Notes: generated by a model from the sequence alone, not told the origin. Counted from the stretch's first letter, positions 31,306 to 40,061 are shown. The stretch: 64,000 bases of DNA from Halorientalis pallida (GCF_004118325.1 NZ_RDFA01000008.1:1-64000), one strand, 5' to 3'. Translations and numbers: made by a program.

Positions 31306-32702
31306 TCCAGCTTCCCCGCGAGAACCTTCGCGGCGGTAAGGACCGGGTCCCACACCGGGCTGAACGGGGGCGCGTAGGCAAGGTCGAGGGAGGAGAGTCG
31401 TTGGGCCGTCATCTCGGCGTGCAGCGCCGCCGCGACGGTGTCGATCCGTTTGGCGACGCCCTCGCGTCCGACCATGCTCGCGCCCAGGACGCGCCCGCTC
31501 TCCCGGTCCCCGAGCATCGTGATCTCGATCTCCGAGCCGCCGGGGTAGTAGTGGGCGCGCGAGGGTGCGGTGATCGTCACCGAGACGGGGTCGAAGCCGG
31601 CCTCGCGGGCGACCGATTCCTCGATCACGCCGGTTCGGGCGACTTCGAGGTCGAAGGCCTTCACTGCGGCCGTGCCGGCGATCTCGCCGACCGGGGTCTC
31701 GTCGCCGGCCAGCGTCTGTCCGATGGCGCGGCCGGCGCGGTTGGCGGTCAGCGCGAGCGGGACGTGATCGGGTTCGTCCGTGACGACGTGAGTCGCCTCG
31801 GCGCAGTCACCGGCCGCGTAGACGTGGTCGTCGTTCGTCCGCCCGTACCCGTCGGTCGCGATCGCACCCGTCTCCCCGGTGTCGATACCGGCCGCCTCGG
31901 CGAGTTTCGTGTTCGGCGCGACGCCGACACCCACCAGCGCGAGGTCGACTGGCACGTCCGCGTCGCCCGCGGCGATGGCCGAGACGCGTCCGTCGCCGGT
32001 GATCGCGTCGACCGCCGTATCGAGGTGCAGGTCGACACCCTGCTCGCGGAGGTGGCGCTCGACGGTGGCGGCCGCGTTCGCGCCGAACGGCTGGAGCGTG
32101 TGGGGCAACATCTCGAAGAGGTGGACGTCGAGGCCGCGCTCGGCGAAGGCCTCGGCCATCTCGATGCCCACGTAGCCGCCGCCGATGATGCCGACCGATT
32201 CGGGGTCTTCGGTGTCGGCGTAGTCCGAGGCGACCTCGCGGGCGTCCACGGCGGGCGTCTCGAGACCGATCGCCCGTCGGATATCGGCTCCCGCCTGCAT
32301 ACTGTGGAGTGTAAAGACGCCGTCCAGTTCCATCCCGTCGAGCGGGGGTTCGACGGCGCGGGCTCCAGTCGCGATCAGTAGTTCGCTGTAGGCCTGCTCG
32401 AACTCGCCGTCGGGACCGTCGACGCTCACCGTCTGTGCCTCGCGGTCGATGGCCGTCACCTCGTGGTTCGTCCGGAGGTCGATGTCGCGCTGCTCTACGA
32501 ACTCCTCGGGCGTCACCGAGACGAGGTCCTCGAGCGTCTCGACTGCCCCCTTGACGTAGTAGGGGAGGCCACACGCGCCGTAGGAGACCCACTCGCCACG
32601 CTCGAACACGACGACCTCTCGATCAGGCGCGTCACGTTTGAACTTGCTCGCGGCGCTCATCCCCGCCGCGTCGCCACCGACGACGACTACTGGTGCTGTC
32701 AT
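31302..32702 (-). CDS. CoA-disulfide/persulfide reductase-like FAD oxidoreductase
   Basis: A 466-residue protein. The FAD fold VVVVGGDAAGMSAASKFKR is followed by the active-site Cys in VSYGACGLPYY (about residue 43), typical of CoA-disulfide reductases and Npsr. The NAD fold is VGIIGGGYVGIEMAEAF, the second FAD motif is VYAAGDCAEA, and the C-terminal dimerisation domain ends in YAPPFSPVWDPVL. There is no rhodanese tail. It is expected to reduce polysulfide or CoA-persulfides with NAD(P)H. An inverted TATTGTG repeat is 31 nt upstream of the start. Confidence 0.85.
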   Translation of the reverse strand: MTAPVVVVGGDAAGMSAASKFKRDAPDREVVVFERGEWVSYGACGLPYYVKGAVETLEDLVSVTPEEFVEQRDIDLRTNHEVTAIDREAQTVSVDGPDGEFEQAYSELLIATGARAVEPPLDGMELDGVFTLHSMQAGADIRRAIGLETPAVDAREVASDYADTEDPESVGIIGGGYVGIEMAEAFAERGLDVHLFEMLPHTLQPFGANAAATVERHLREQGVDLHLDTAVDAITGDGRVSAIAAGDADVPVDLALVGVGVAPNTKLAEAAGIDTGETGAIATDGYGRTNDDHVYAAGDCAEATHVVTDEPDHVPLALTANRAGRAIGQTLAGDETPVGEIAGTAAVKAFDLEVARTGVIEESVAREAGFDPVSVTITAPSRAHYYPGGSEIEITMLGDRESGRVLGASMVGREGVAKRIDTVAAALHAEMTAQRLSSLDLAYAPPFSPVWDPVLTAAKVLAGKLE

Positions 32703-32732
32703 ACCAGTACCTACGTCCGCACCGATAATAAA

Positions 32733-32756
32733 ATATTGTGCAAAAAATACAATATA
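32733..32756. promoter_or_regulatory. Sulfur-island operator with spaced arms
   Basis: ATATTGTGCA and ATACAATATA face each other around AAAA, in front of the CoA-disulfide-reductase-like gene; TATTGTG and ACAATA arms as at the other sites. Confidence 0.5.
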
Positions 32757-32959
32757 CGACCGGGCAGACAGCGACCGGACGCGTGGCCGGTCGCAACACG
32801 TACGGGATACTGAGCGGCGATTTTCCGGTGCATGTACCGATATCGGGGAGACTACGGACGGCGCACTTTTGTATTTCGGGGGCAAAACTACAGGTAGAGA
32901 CGCGTCGGATCGGAATCGAAACAGCGGGCTGGCGGTCGAGCCTACGGCCACGGACACTC

Positions 32960-33508
32960 ATGGATACGAACGAGGACTGGATCGACGACGTCGAGGCACA
33001 GCGACGACAGAAAGACCGGTACTTCGGTGAGGACCACCGATCACCGATACCCGAAGACGAGCGTGCGGCCTTCGACGGCCTGGACTACTTCGCAGTCGAC
33101 CCGGCCTATCGGTTCGAGGTCGAACTGGACGCCTACGACGAACCCGAACCGGTCGTCGTCGGCACGAGTACGGACGGCGAACAGGAGTACCTCGCCTGGG
33201 GGGAGTTCACTGTCGAGATCGGCGGCGAACGTGTCGCAATCACTGCCTACAAGGGCGATCCGGATGGAGACCGGCTCTGGGTGCCGTTTCGGGACGCGAC
33301 CAGCGGGGCGGAGACGTACGGTGCGGGTCGATACCTCGACCTCGAACCGGAGCGCCACCGCACCGACGCGGGAACGTGGATTCTCGATTTCGACGAGGCC
33401 TACAACCCGACCTGTGCGTACTCGGACCGGTACGAGTGCCCGCTCCCACCGACGGAGAACTGGCTGGAAGTGCGGATCGAGGCGGGCGAGAAGAACTTCG
33501 AGCACTGA
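32960..33508 (+). CDS. DUF1684 protein
   Basis: A 182-residue protein from ATG 32960. The family signature can be read: RRQKDRYFGEDHRSPIPEDE, FDGLDYFAVDPAYRFE, LWVPFRDATSGAETYGAGRY, and YNPTCAYSDRYECPLPPTEN. DUF1684 proteins occur in bacteria and haloarchaea with unknown function. Standing between the reductase and thioredoxin genes it may belong to the sulfur group only by neighbourhood. Confidence 0.85.
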   Translation: MDTNEDWIDDVEAQRRQKDRYFGEDHRSPIPEDERAAFDGLDYFAVDPAYRFEVELDAYDEPEPVVVGTSTDGEQEYLAWGEFTVEIGGERVAITAYKGDPDGDRLWVPFRDATSGAETYGAGRYLDLEPERHRTDAGTWILDFDEAYNPTCAYSDRYECPLPPTENWLEVRIEAGEKNFEH

Positions 33509-33528
33509 CCCCGGCCGTCGACGGTCGT

Positions 33529-33933
33529 TCAGCTGTACGCGCCGATCAGGCCGGCGAGGTCGTCCTTGCTCTGGACGCCGACCAGCTTCTCGACCGGTTC
33601 GCCGTCTGCGAACACGAGCAGCATCGGGACGCCCTGCACGCCGTACTGGCCGGCGAGTTGCTGGTTTCGGTCGACGTCCACTTTGGCGACGGCCGCTTCC
33701 GTCTCGGCCGCGAGTTCCTCGACGGTCGGTTCGAGCATCTTACACGGACCGCACCAGTCCGCGTAGAAGTCCACGAGGACGACCCCGTACTCGTCGACGG
33801 CCGCCGAGAGGTCCTCGGCCGATTCGATGTGGATCGGCTCCGACGGCGTCGCTGCCGTCCCGCCGTCCGCGGACTCGCGCAGTCGTTCCATTTTCTCCGC
33901 TTTGATGTCGTCGATGGATCGATTCTCGCTCAT
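33529..33933 (-). CDS. trxA: Thioredoxin
   Basis: A 134-residue protein. The active-site motif is FYADWCGPCKMLEP. The conserved cis-proline region (GVQGVPMLLVFADGE) and VDVDRNQQLAGQYG are present. The N-terminal extension of about 40 residues (SIDDIKAEKMERLRESADGG) is longer than in a minimal thioredoxin. It would reduce disulfides or persulfides produced by the neighbours. The AATTGGACAATA operator lies about 43 nt upstream. Confidence 0.9.
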   Translation of the reverse strand: MSENRSIDDIKAEKMERLRESADGGTAATPSEPIHIESAEDLSAAVDEYGVVLVDFYADWCGPCKMLEPTVEELAAETEAAVAKVDVDRNQQLAGQYGVQGVPMLLVFADGEPVEKLVGVQSKDDLAGLIGAYS

Positions 33934-33975
33934 CGACAGTCCCTACGTCCCGACCGTACTTAGTTGTTTTGTGCG

Positions 33976-33987
33976 AATTGGACAATA
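33976..33987. promoter_or_regulatory. Sulfur-island operator near thioredoxin
   Basis: AATTGGACAATA, two mismatches from TATTGTACAATA, 43 nt before the thioredoxin start. Confidence 0.45.
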
Positions 33988-34080
33988 CTGCTTCACCCAG
34001 GTGTGATTGACGTACAGGGGTCGATGCCTGAGGTGCCTCGTGGACGTGATCCGGGCTGGCGGGGCACTGATCTTGTGTTC

Positions 34081-34101
34081 TGTACCCACAATATACAATA
34101 C
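34081..34101. promoter_or_regulatory. Operator-like half-sites before DUF2892
   Basis: TGTACCCACAATA and TACAATAC halves lie in tandem 23-43 nt upstream of the DUF2892 start, matching one arm of the shared palindrome. Confidence 0.35.
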
Positions 34102-34123
34102 AGTGGAGCTCGTAGAGTATCGT

Positions 34124-34345
34124 ATGGACCGAAATGTCGGTACTGGCGACCGTACAGTGCGGATCGCGCTGGGCGTCCTCATCGCCATCGCAGGTGGGGC
34201 GGCCATCACGGGGTACTGGGCTGTGGGTGCCGCGGTGGGTGCGCTGATCGTCGCCATCGGCGCGGTGCTGGTCGTCACCGGGACGACCCAGCGCTGTCCG
34301 ATCTACGCCGGTGTGGGAATCGACACGTGTGACGCGGACCGCTGA
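34124..34345 (+). CDS. DUF2892 (YgaP-TM-like) membrane protein
   Basis: A 73-residue protein. It opens MDRNVGTGDRTVRIALGVLI, typical of DUF2892, with two TM helices and the CPIYAGVGIDTC motif at the end. These proteins accompany rhodaneses and sulfur transporters. It is the right-most member of the sulfur island. Confidence 0.8.
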   Translation: MDRNVGTGDRTVRIALGVLIAIAGGAAITGYWAVGAAVGALIVAIGAVLVVTGTTQRCPIYAGVGIDTCDADR

Positions 34346-34354
34346 TCGGTCCCG

Positions 34355-35626
34355 ATGCCAGGGGACCGACCACCGGAGCCAGTGACTGGGGCCATCGAGG
34401 CCAGCGTGGACTCGATCGAGACCCAGCTGCTGGAGTTGCTGGCGATCGACACTGCCAATCCGCCGGGCGAGACCAGGGCGATCGTGGACACCGTCGAGAC
34501 CCGGTTCGAAGCGCTCGGAATCGAGACCGAGCGGGTCGTGGCCGATCCCGCCAAGCCGAACCTCCTGGCGACTCTTCCGGGTACCTCGGACCGTACGCTG
34601 CTCTTCAACGGCCACTTCGACACGGTACCGTACGACGCGGCGGAGTGGGACCGGGAGCCGCTGGGCGAGCGGGTCGGCGACCGGATCTACGGCCGGGGCG
34701 CGACCGATATGAAAGGGGCCCTGGCGGCCATGCTGGCGGTCGCCCGCGCCTACGTCGAGACCGGCACGACACCGCCGGTGACGCTGCAGTTCGCGTTCGT
34801 GAGCGACGAGGAGATCGCCGGTGAGCCCGGACTTCCGACGCTTTTAGACGGCGGTCTCATCGACGCCGACTGGTGCGTGATCGGTGAGACCACGTGTGAC
34901 GACGGCCGCCACTCCGTGACGGTCGCGGACAAGGGCAGCGTGTGGCTCACCCTGGCAGCAGAGGGCACCGCCGCACACGGTTCGCGGCCGGTGCTGGGGG
35001 AGAACGCCATCGACCGACTCTACGCGGCCGTCGAACGTATCCGGCAGGAGTTCGGGACGCGACGGTTCGAGTTGCATCCCGACGTCCAGGCGCTCGTCTC
35101 GGAGTCCGTCGAGTACTACGCTCCAGTCACGGGCGAAGCGGCCGCTCGCGACCTGTTCGAGTATCCGACGATCAACCTGGGGACTATCGACGGTGGCGAG
35201 AGCGTCAACAGCGTACCGGCGTCGGCGACGGCCCGCCTCGACATCCGGCTGACTGCGGGTGTCCGGACTCGCGAGATGCTCGGGCGCATCCGGGACTGTG
35301 CGGCCGGGTGTGACGGCGTCCGGATCGACGACGTCTCCTGGAGCGTCGGGACCTACGAACCGCTCGACAGTCCGCTCGTCGAGGCCGTAACCGAGGCGGC
35401 GGCGACAGTAACCGATGACCACGTGTACCGCCGTAGCGCGACCGGTGGCGGCGACGCCAAGAAACTCCGGGCCGCGGGGGTCCCGACCGTCGAGTTCGGA
35501 CTGGGTACCGACACCGCCCACGCCGTCGACGAGTACACGACCCTCGGCGCACTTCGGGACGACGCGCTTGTATACGCGTCAGTGCCCTACCGGCTCGCCG
35601 CCGAAACGGCCGAGACGGGCGACTGA
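34355..35626 (+). CDS. M20 family metallopeptidase (ArgE/DapE-like)
   Basis: A 423-residue protein. Metal-binding motifs are GHFDTVPYD (His/Asp), GRGATDMKGALAA and SDEEIAGEPG; the lid domain follows with AAHGSRPVLGENAID. The end (GLGTDTAHAVDEYT) supplies another His ligand. It is probably a zinc or cobalt deacylase or dipeptidase; the substrate cannot be told. Starts 9 nt after DUF2892 but is unlikely to be functionally linked to it. Confidence 0.85.
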   Translation: MPGDRPPEPVTGAIEASVDSIETQLLELLAIDTANPPGETRAIVDTVETRFEALGIETERVVADPAKPNLLATLPGTSDRTLLFNGHFDTVPYDAAEWDREPLGERVGDRIYGRGATDMKGALAAMLAVARAYVETGTTPPVTLQFAFVSDEEIAGEPGLPTLLDGGLIDADWCVIGETTCDDGRHSVTVADKGSVWLTLAAEGTAAHGSRPVLGENAIDRLYAAVERIRQEFGTRRFELHPDVQALVSESVEYYAPVTGEAAARDLFEYPTINLGTIDGGESVNSVPASATARLDIRLTAGVRTREMLGRIRDCAAGCDGVRIDDVSWSVGTYEPLDSPLVEAVTEAAATVTDDHVYRRSATGGGDAKKLRAAGVPTVEFGLGTDTAHAVDEYTTLGALRDDALVYASVPYRLAAETAETGD

Positions 35627-35630
35627 CCCC

Positions 35631-36521
35631 TCACTCGTCGACCTCTTCTCGAGCGTTCACCGCCAGGACGGGTGCGTCGGCGTGCCGGATGATTCGTTCG
35701 GTGGTACTCCCCAGGAGGACCCGATTCAGGCCAGTTCGGCCGTGGGTCCCCATCGCCAGCAGGTCGATCTCGTTCTCGTCGGCGTAGTCGAGGAGACCCT
35801 CCGCAGGGAATCCCTCTCGAACCGCTGTCCGGGCGTCGAGCCCGGCCTCGCGTGCCCGTTTGGCGACCGCTTCCGTGGCGTCGGTTCGCTCGTCACGGAC
35901 GCGCTCCAGTGCCTCGGTCGGCGGCGTGTACTCGACCCGCGTCGCGAGATCGCCGACGTCGACGATCGAGACCGCGTGAATCCGGGCGTCGAAGCGATCG
36001 GCGATCGCGAGGCCGTGATCGACGGCGACGTCGGCCAGGTCGCTCCCGTCGGTGGGGATCAACACGTCGTCACACTCGCCCGCCGGACCGAGTTCGACAC
36101 CAGCCCGGGCCGTCAGCACGGGCGCGTCGGCGAGTCTGACGACTCGCTCGGTCACGCTCCCCACGACGTAGCGATGGACGCCCGTTCGGCCGTGGGTCCC
36201 CATCACGATCAGGTCGGCCCCGAACTCCGCGGCGTCGTCGACGATGCCGTTCGCAGGCGTCCCCTCCAGAATATCCGTCTCCACGCGCCGGTCGGTGAGC
36301 GCTTCGATCGCCTCGATCGATTCTCTGCCCTGTGATTTTAGCTCGTCGACGAACGCGTCGTCGACCCCACCCGCGTCGAACGGGCCCGCCGCACCCTGTA
36401 CGTCGGCGACACCGATCACGCGCACCGTCGCGTCGAAGGCCCGAGCGAGCGCCATCGCGTGCTCGGCCGCCCGTACTGCGTGATCGCTCCCGTCCGTCGG
36501 AATCAGAATCCGCTCGTACAT
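35631..36521 (-). CDS. Tandem UspA-domain stress protein
   Basis: A 296-residue protein. Two full Usp domains: MYERILIPTDGSDHAVRAAE with VMGTHGRTGVHRYVVGSVTE, and DVLIPTDGSDLADVAVDHG with AMGTHGRTGLNRVLLGSTTE. Both keep ATP-binding loops. It converges with the peptidase gene 4 nt away. Single-gene transcript expected. Confidence 0.9.
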   Translation of the reverse strand: MYERILIPTDGSDHAVRAAEHAMALARAFDATVRVIGVADVQGAAGPFDAGGVDDAFVDELKSQGRESIEAIEALTDRRVETDILEGTPANGIVDDAAEFGADLIVMGTHGRTGVHRYVVGSVTERVVRLADAPVLTARAGVELGPAGECDDVLIPTDGSDLADVAVDHGLAIADRFDARIHAVSIVDVGDLATRVEYTPPTEALERVRDERTDATEAVAKRAREAGLDARTAVREGFPAEGLLDYADENEIDLLAMGTHGRTGLNRVLLGSTTERIIRHADAPVLAVNAREEVDE

Positions 36522-36823
36522 CTCGGCGACAATACGCCCGTCGGTACAAAAAGCGCAGTCCCGCTTCTCGCGAATCGAGAGTTCGTCACCTCAGGTCCAG
36601 GGGGCCAAAGTGGTGAATGTGTACTCGAGATAGAGTAAATCACCAGTGGATTGACGTTCGGCGGGCGACGGATAAACCGTATGGCGCTATACAAAAATCG
36701 CGCCGTTCCGTCGGAAGCGGGGCTCTACGGTTCGTCTGGGTGAGTGGTCCCCGGCACGTGGAGGGACGATCGAGTGGATCGGTCTGCCGTCGTCGTGTTG
36801 CTTCCCGGTCCGACATCGCGCGG
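36522..36823. other. Intergenic stretch without a supported gene
   Basis: It holds the divergent side of the UspA promoter and the 3' side of the nitroreductase gene. Only very short frames occur, such as one from ATG 36680 with 20 codons. No repeats were seen. Confidence 0.4.
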
Positions 36824-37564
36824 TCACTGACGCGGGCCAACGGGCAGGACGTACAGGGGACGCAGATTCGACGGAACACCCAGTGTGGACCGGACGTCGT
36901 CGTCGCCGAAGGCACCGATGGCCACCGTCGAGAGCCCGAGGGCTTCGGCCTGGAGGTAGACGTTCTGTCCGACGTGGCCGGCCTCCAAGGGGACGTATCG
37001 TCGGCGTCCCCGGTCACCGTACTTCCGCGTCGTTCTGCCGTCGGCGCCACAGACGACGAGGGCGAGGGGCGCTTCGTCGACGGCGTCCTGTTCGACCGCC
37101 CGTCCCAGTTCGGACTTCGCGTTCTCGGCGGCCCCCCGGACGAGTTCGTGCCCGTCGGGTCGGTACCGGTAGACCCCACCGTCGAGTGATTCGACGCCAT
37201 CCGAACCGACGACGGCGAACAGGTCCATCGGATACAGTGCACCGGCACTCGGCGCGGCCCGGTGGCCCGTGCCGGCTTCGGTGATCCCCTGTGCGGACCA
37301 CAGCAACTGCCCCAGGTCCGCCCGAGAGACTGTGCCGGGTCCGTATTCCCGTCGGGACCGGCGGTCGTCCAGTGCCGTCTCGACGGCCGTCTCCCCGTCC
37401 CGCTCCGGTTCGGGGAGTGAGACGGTCGCGGTCCCCTCCCACCAGTCGCCGCCACCGGGGACGAGTCCGGTGAACCGCCCGACGACGACCCCCACCACTG
37501 CCGACAACACCCCGGCGGCACCCACCGTCACGATGGTCCGCCGCGAGATTCGATCCCTGGGCAT
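36824..37564 (-). CDS. Tat-exported SagB-type nitroreductase
   Basis: A 246-residue protein from ATG 37564. The N-terminus carries a twin-arginine signal (ISRRTIVTVGAAGVLSAVVG) and so the enzyme would act outside the membrane, folded with FMN. The core contains RRSRREYGPGTVSRADLGQL and SAGALYPMDLFAV, then LEAGHVGQNVYLQAEALGLS, as in SagB/ThcOx-like nitroreductases. The substrate is unknown. A degraded HTH remnant lies immediately upstream on the other strand. Confidence 0.8.
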   Translation of the reverse strand: MPRDRISRRTIVTVGAAGVLSAVVGVVVGRFTGLVPGGGDWWEGTATVSLPEPERDGETAVETALDDRRSRREYGPGTVSRADLGQLLWSAQGITEAGTGHRAAPSAGALYPMDLFAVVGSDGVESLDGGVYRYRPDGHELVRGAAENAKSELGRAVEQDAVDEAPLALVVCGADGRTTRKYGDRGRRRYVPLEAGHVGQNVYLQAEALGLSTVAIGAFGDDDVRSTLGVPSNLRPLYVLPVGPRQ

Positions 37565-37612
37565 GTGTCTACCATCCACAGACACCAGCAAAAATATCCT
37601 CATCTCCGTGAT

Positions 37613-37711
37613 CACTCACAGGTCGCCGACCGGCTCGGCCTGGCGAACGGCACCGTCGGCGAACACCGACGGAAGACAGAAGCCGCCGTCCGTCGCTATC
37701 GAGACCCGTGA
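37613..37711 (+). pseudogene. Remnant of an HTH domain
   Basis: The plus-strand frame reads HSQVADRLGLANGTVGEHRR followed by KTEAAVRRYRDP and a TGA at 37709. This is a recognisable helix-turn-helix end of the kind closing Bat/HTH-10-type regulators. No start or sensing domain remains; it abuts the nitroreductase promoter. Likely the decayed 3' tip of a regulator gene. Confidence 0.45.
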
Positions 37712-37742
37712 CCGTTTGGCCCGGGAGTCGGATGCTCCGGCC

Positions 37743-38639
37743 TCAGGTCGCGAGTTTCGTCTCCAGATCCGCGCCGACGAACAGATCGGTCGCGCGCTCG
37801 GTGGCGTCCGTCGTCTCGGCAGTGTTTTCGAGCAGTACCGTCTCGCTCGGGAACAGCCGTTCGCCCAGTTCCAGTCCGTAATCGTGTGCCGTCGATCCGG
37901 TGACCGTCAGGTACACCCCGAGCCCCGTCTCGGCGATCGCCGCTTCCTCGACGGCCTCCTCGTCGGGATAGGTGAACTCGACGCCCTCGATGGCGTCGGT
38001 TCCGAGAACGGCCTCCACGAGACGCTCGTATCGGGGTGAGATACAGAGGGTGCCCTCGTAGGCATCGACGAACGACCGGTTCAGGTCCGCGTCGACGTCC
38101 CGGCGTGTCTCCGGGGTGGCCAGCAGGGTGTGCCAGACGGTGTCCCCGAGTCCGGAGACGACGCGCACGTCGGTATCGCGGGGATCGATCCGGTCGTTGA
38201 CCTCGTCGAGTCCGGTCAGCGGTTCGGGGTCGAGTCCGACCACTTCTTCGAGCACCAGGTCCGCGCTGTCGAACCCGAGAGCGAACTCGTGGGTCCGGAG
38301 CGCCCGGAACGGTTCCTCGCGGCCGACGAGCTGGAGGTCGTACCCGTCGAGGTCGAGCGTGAGGCTGTCGAAGACGATCCGCCGGGGCATGCCGGCGCGA
38401 TCGTCGCGCAGGAGTGTGAACTCGGGTGCAGCTGGGTCGTCGGTGTCCGAGTAGGCCGCCAGCCGGTCGTAGACGTCACGCTCGGCGGTCTGGTTGTCCT
38501 TCGTGATCGCTTTCTCGTACTGGAGCGTCGAGATGACGTCGTCGGCGAGGTCTGTCGTGCCCGTCCGGGCCGCGAGCCGTTCGAGGACGGCCTCCAGCGG
38601 CCGTCCCTTGCGCGGGACGGCGACGCGGACAGTAGTCAT
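37743..38639 (-). CDS. HisG-like (ATP phosphoribosyltransferase-like) protein
   Basis: A 298-residue protein. The opening VRVAVPRKGRPLEAVLERLA matches the first strand and loop of HisG, whereas the motifs expected later in catalytic HisG (for example the phosphate loop DITSTGTTL) are not evident. It has RRIVFDSLTLDLDGYDLQLV and GDTVWHTLLATPETRRDVDA instead. Probably a two-lobe periplasmic-binding-type fold used for another purpose. No histidine genes are near. Function unproven. Confidence 0.5.
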   Translation of the reverse strand: MTTVRVAVPRKGRPLEAVLERLAARTGTTDLADDVISTLQYEKAITKDNQTAERDVYDRLAAYSDTDDPAAPEFTLLRDDRAGMPRRIVFDSLTLDLDGYDLQLVGREEPFRALRTHEFALGFDSADLVLEEVVGLDPEPLTGLDEVNDRIDPRDTDVRVVSGLGDTVWHTLLATPETRRDVDADLNRSFVDAYEGTLCISPRYERLVEAVLGTDAIEGVEFTYPDEEAVEEAAIAETGLGVYLTVTGSTAHDYGLELGERLFPSETVLLENTAETTDATERATDLFVGADLETKLAT

Positions 38640-38681
38640 TATCGAACAGGTCGCGAGCCGAGAGTAAAACGCCGCCGGTTT

Positions 38682-39950
38682 CTAGTCGCCGTCGGCCGCA
38701 CCCAACACGTTGCTGAGCTGTTCGCGCCACTCCTGGAGTTCCTCGATGTTGTTCTCGATGTCGTCGACGCGGTCGTCGACCTCGTCGATGTCCCCGAGTT
38801 CGTCCTCGAGATCGCCGATGGAGCCCTGAATGGCGTCGATCTCGTCGTCGACGTCCTTCACGTCGCCTTTCAGCGACTGGAGGTCGCCCTGGATGCTCTC
38901 GACGCTGTCTTCGAGCGAAGTGACCTGCTGGGTGTTGTCCTCGATGTCGTCTTCCAGCCCACCGAGCTGGTCTTCGAGGTTCGCCACGTCGTCCTGGAGT
39001 CCCTCGATGAGGTCCTGGCCGGTGCCGTTCTCCTCGAGGAACTCTTCGAGCGCGTCGGTGTAGGCGTCGAGTTCGCTCACGTCGGTCTGGAGCTTCTCGA
39101 TGCGAGCCTCGACGGCACCGCCCCCGCCGTTGCGCTCGACTTCCAGTTCCGAACGGAGGACCTCGAGGTCGTCGTCGTCGACCTCGCCGTCTTCGATCTC
39201 CGAGGCGAGTGCCGACGCGACGCTCTCGACGTCGAGTGAACTACCCGACTCGGCGTCGACGGTCTCGGTCTCGGCTTCCGTTTCGGCCTCCTGCTCTTCG
39301 GCTTGTTCGGTCCCTTCCTCGTCTTCCTCGGTCTCTTCCTCGTCGGCCTGGGCTTCCTCGTCGGCGTCGTCCGCCTCGTCCTCGTCGTCATCGTCGTCGA
39401 CGAGGTCGACCTCGTCCGGGTCCGCCTCCGCCTCCTCGGCGTTGGGATCGGTGAGGTCCAGCGTCCCGATGTCCTCCTCGTCGGCTTCTTCGTCCTCGAG
39501 CCCGGGGACCGAGTCGGCGTTGCCGGAGATTACGTCGCGGACGACGTCGCTGCCGCTCCCCCCGACGACACCGTCTTCGTCCTCCAGGGGCGGCTCGACC
39601 TCGGCGATTTCGGGTTCGGTGAGGAACTGCTCGACGTTGTCGGTCCCCGTCGCCCGGATCCCGTAGACCGTCGTGTACTGCTCTTCGGCCTCGATCTCTC
39701 GCTCGAAGGTGATCTCGTCGTCCTCGATCGTCCAGTACTCGCTGCCGTACTCCGGATGGAACCCCAGATCCTCCACAGCGACGTTCTCCGGCACGTCGTC
39801 GACGAGCCTGACCGTCACCGCTTCGGTCCTGTCCGAGTTGATCCGAAACGCAATCGCGGGGACAGGAAACGCGTCGGCCTCGAAGGTCTTGATCACAGTG
39901 ACCCCGTTCGAGGCGACGGTCACCTCCTCGTAATTTTGCGATTCGCTCAT
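38682..39950 (-). CDS. Acidic coiled-coil protein
   Basis: A 422-residue protein from ATG 39950. The N-terminal 110 residues form a beta-rich domain (VTVIKTFEADAFPVPAIAFR). A long stretch of Asp/Glu (about 150-230) follows, and the last 160 residues are heptad coiled coil (DVANLEDQLGGLEDDIEDNT, LQSLKGDVKDVDDEIDAIQG). No transmembrane or nucleotide motif occurs. Possibly a scaffold or surface/cytoskeletal protein; the N-terminal domain recurs in haloarchaea but is not characterised. Confidence 0.7.
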   Translation of the reverse strand: MSESQNYEEVTVASNGVTVIKTFEADAFPVPAIAFRINSDRTEAVTVRLVDDVPENVAVEDLGFHPEYGSEYWTIEDDEITFEREIEAEEQYTTVYGIRATGTDNVEQFLTEPEIAEVEPPLEDEDGVVGGSGSDVVRDVISGNADSVPGLEDEEADEEDIGTLDLTDPNAEEAEADPDEVDLVDDDDDEDEADDADEEAQADEEETEEDEEGTEQAEEQEAETEAETETVDAESGSSLDVESVASALASEIEDGEVDDDDLEVLRSELEVERNGGGGAVEARIEKLQTDVSELDAYTDALEEFLEENGTGQDLIEGLQDDVANLEDQLGGLEDDIEDNTQQVTSLEDSVESIQGDLQSLKGDVKDVDDEIDAIQGSIGDLEDELGDIDEVDDRVDDIENNIEELQEWREQLSNVLGAADGD

Positions 39951-40061
39951 GATTACAGTTCGAGTAACCAACGGTATTAAAGCTACGTACCGTTTCTCCC
40001 CGCGTGGTAGGTACTCACAACCGCGCTCCGGCGTCGCCGGGGGGCTCGCAGTAACGACCGG

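Noticed and set aside
36680-36742. Twenty-codon frame from ATG 36680
   Set aside because: Too short, no motif, no coupling to a neighbour.
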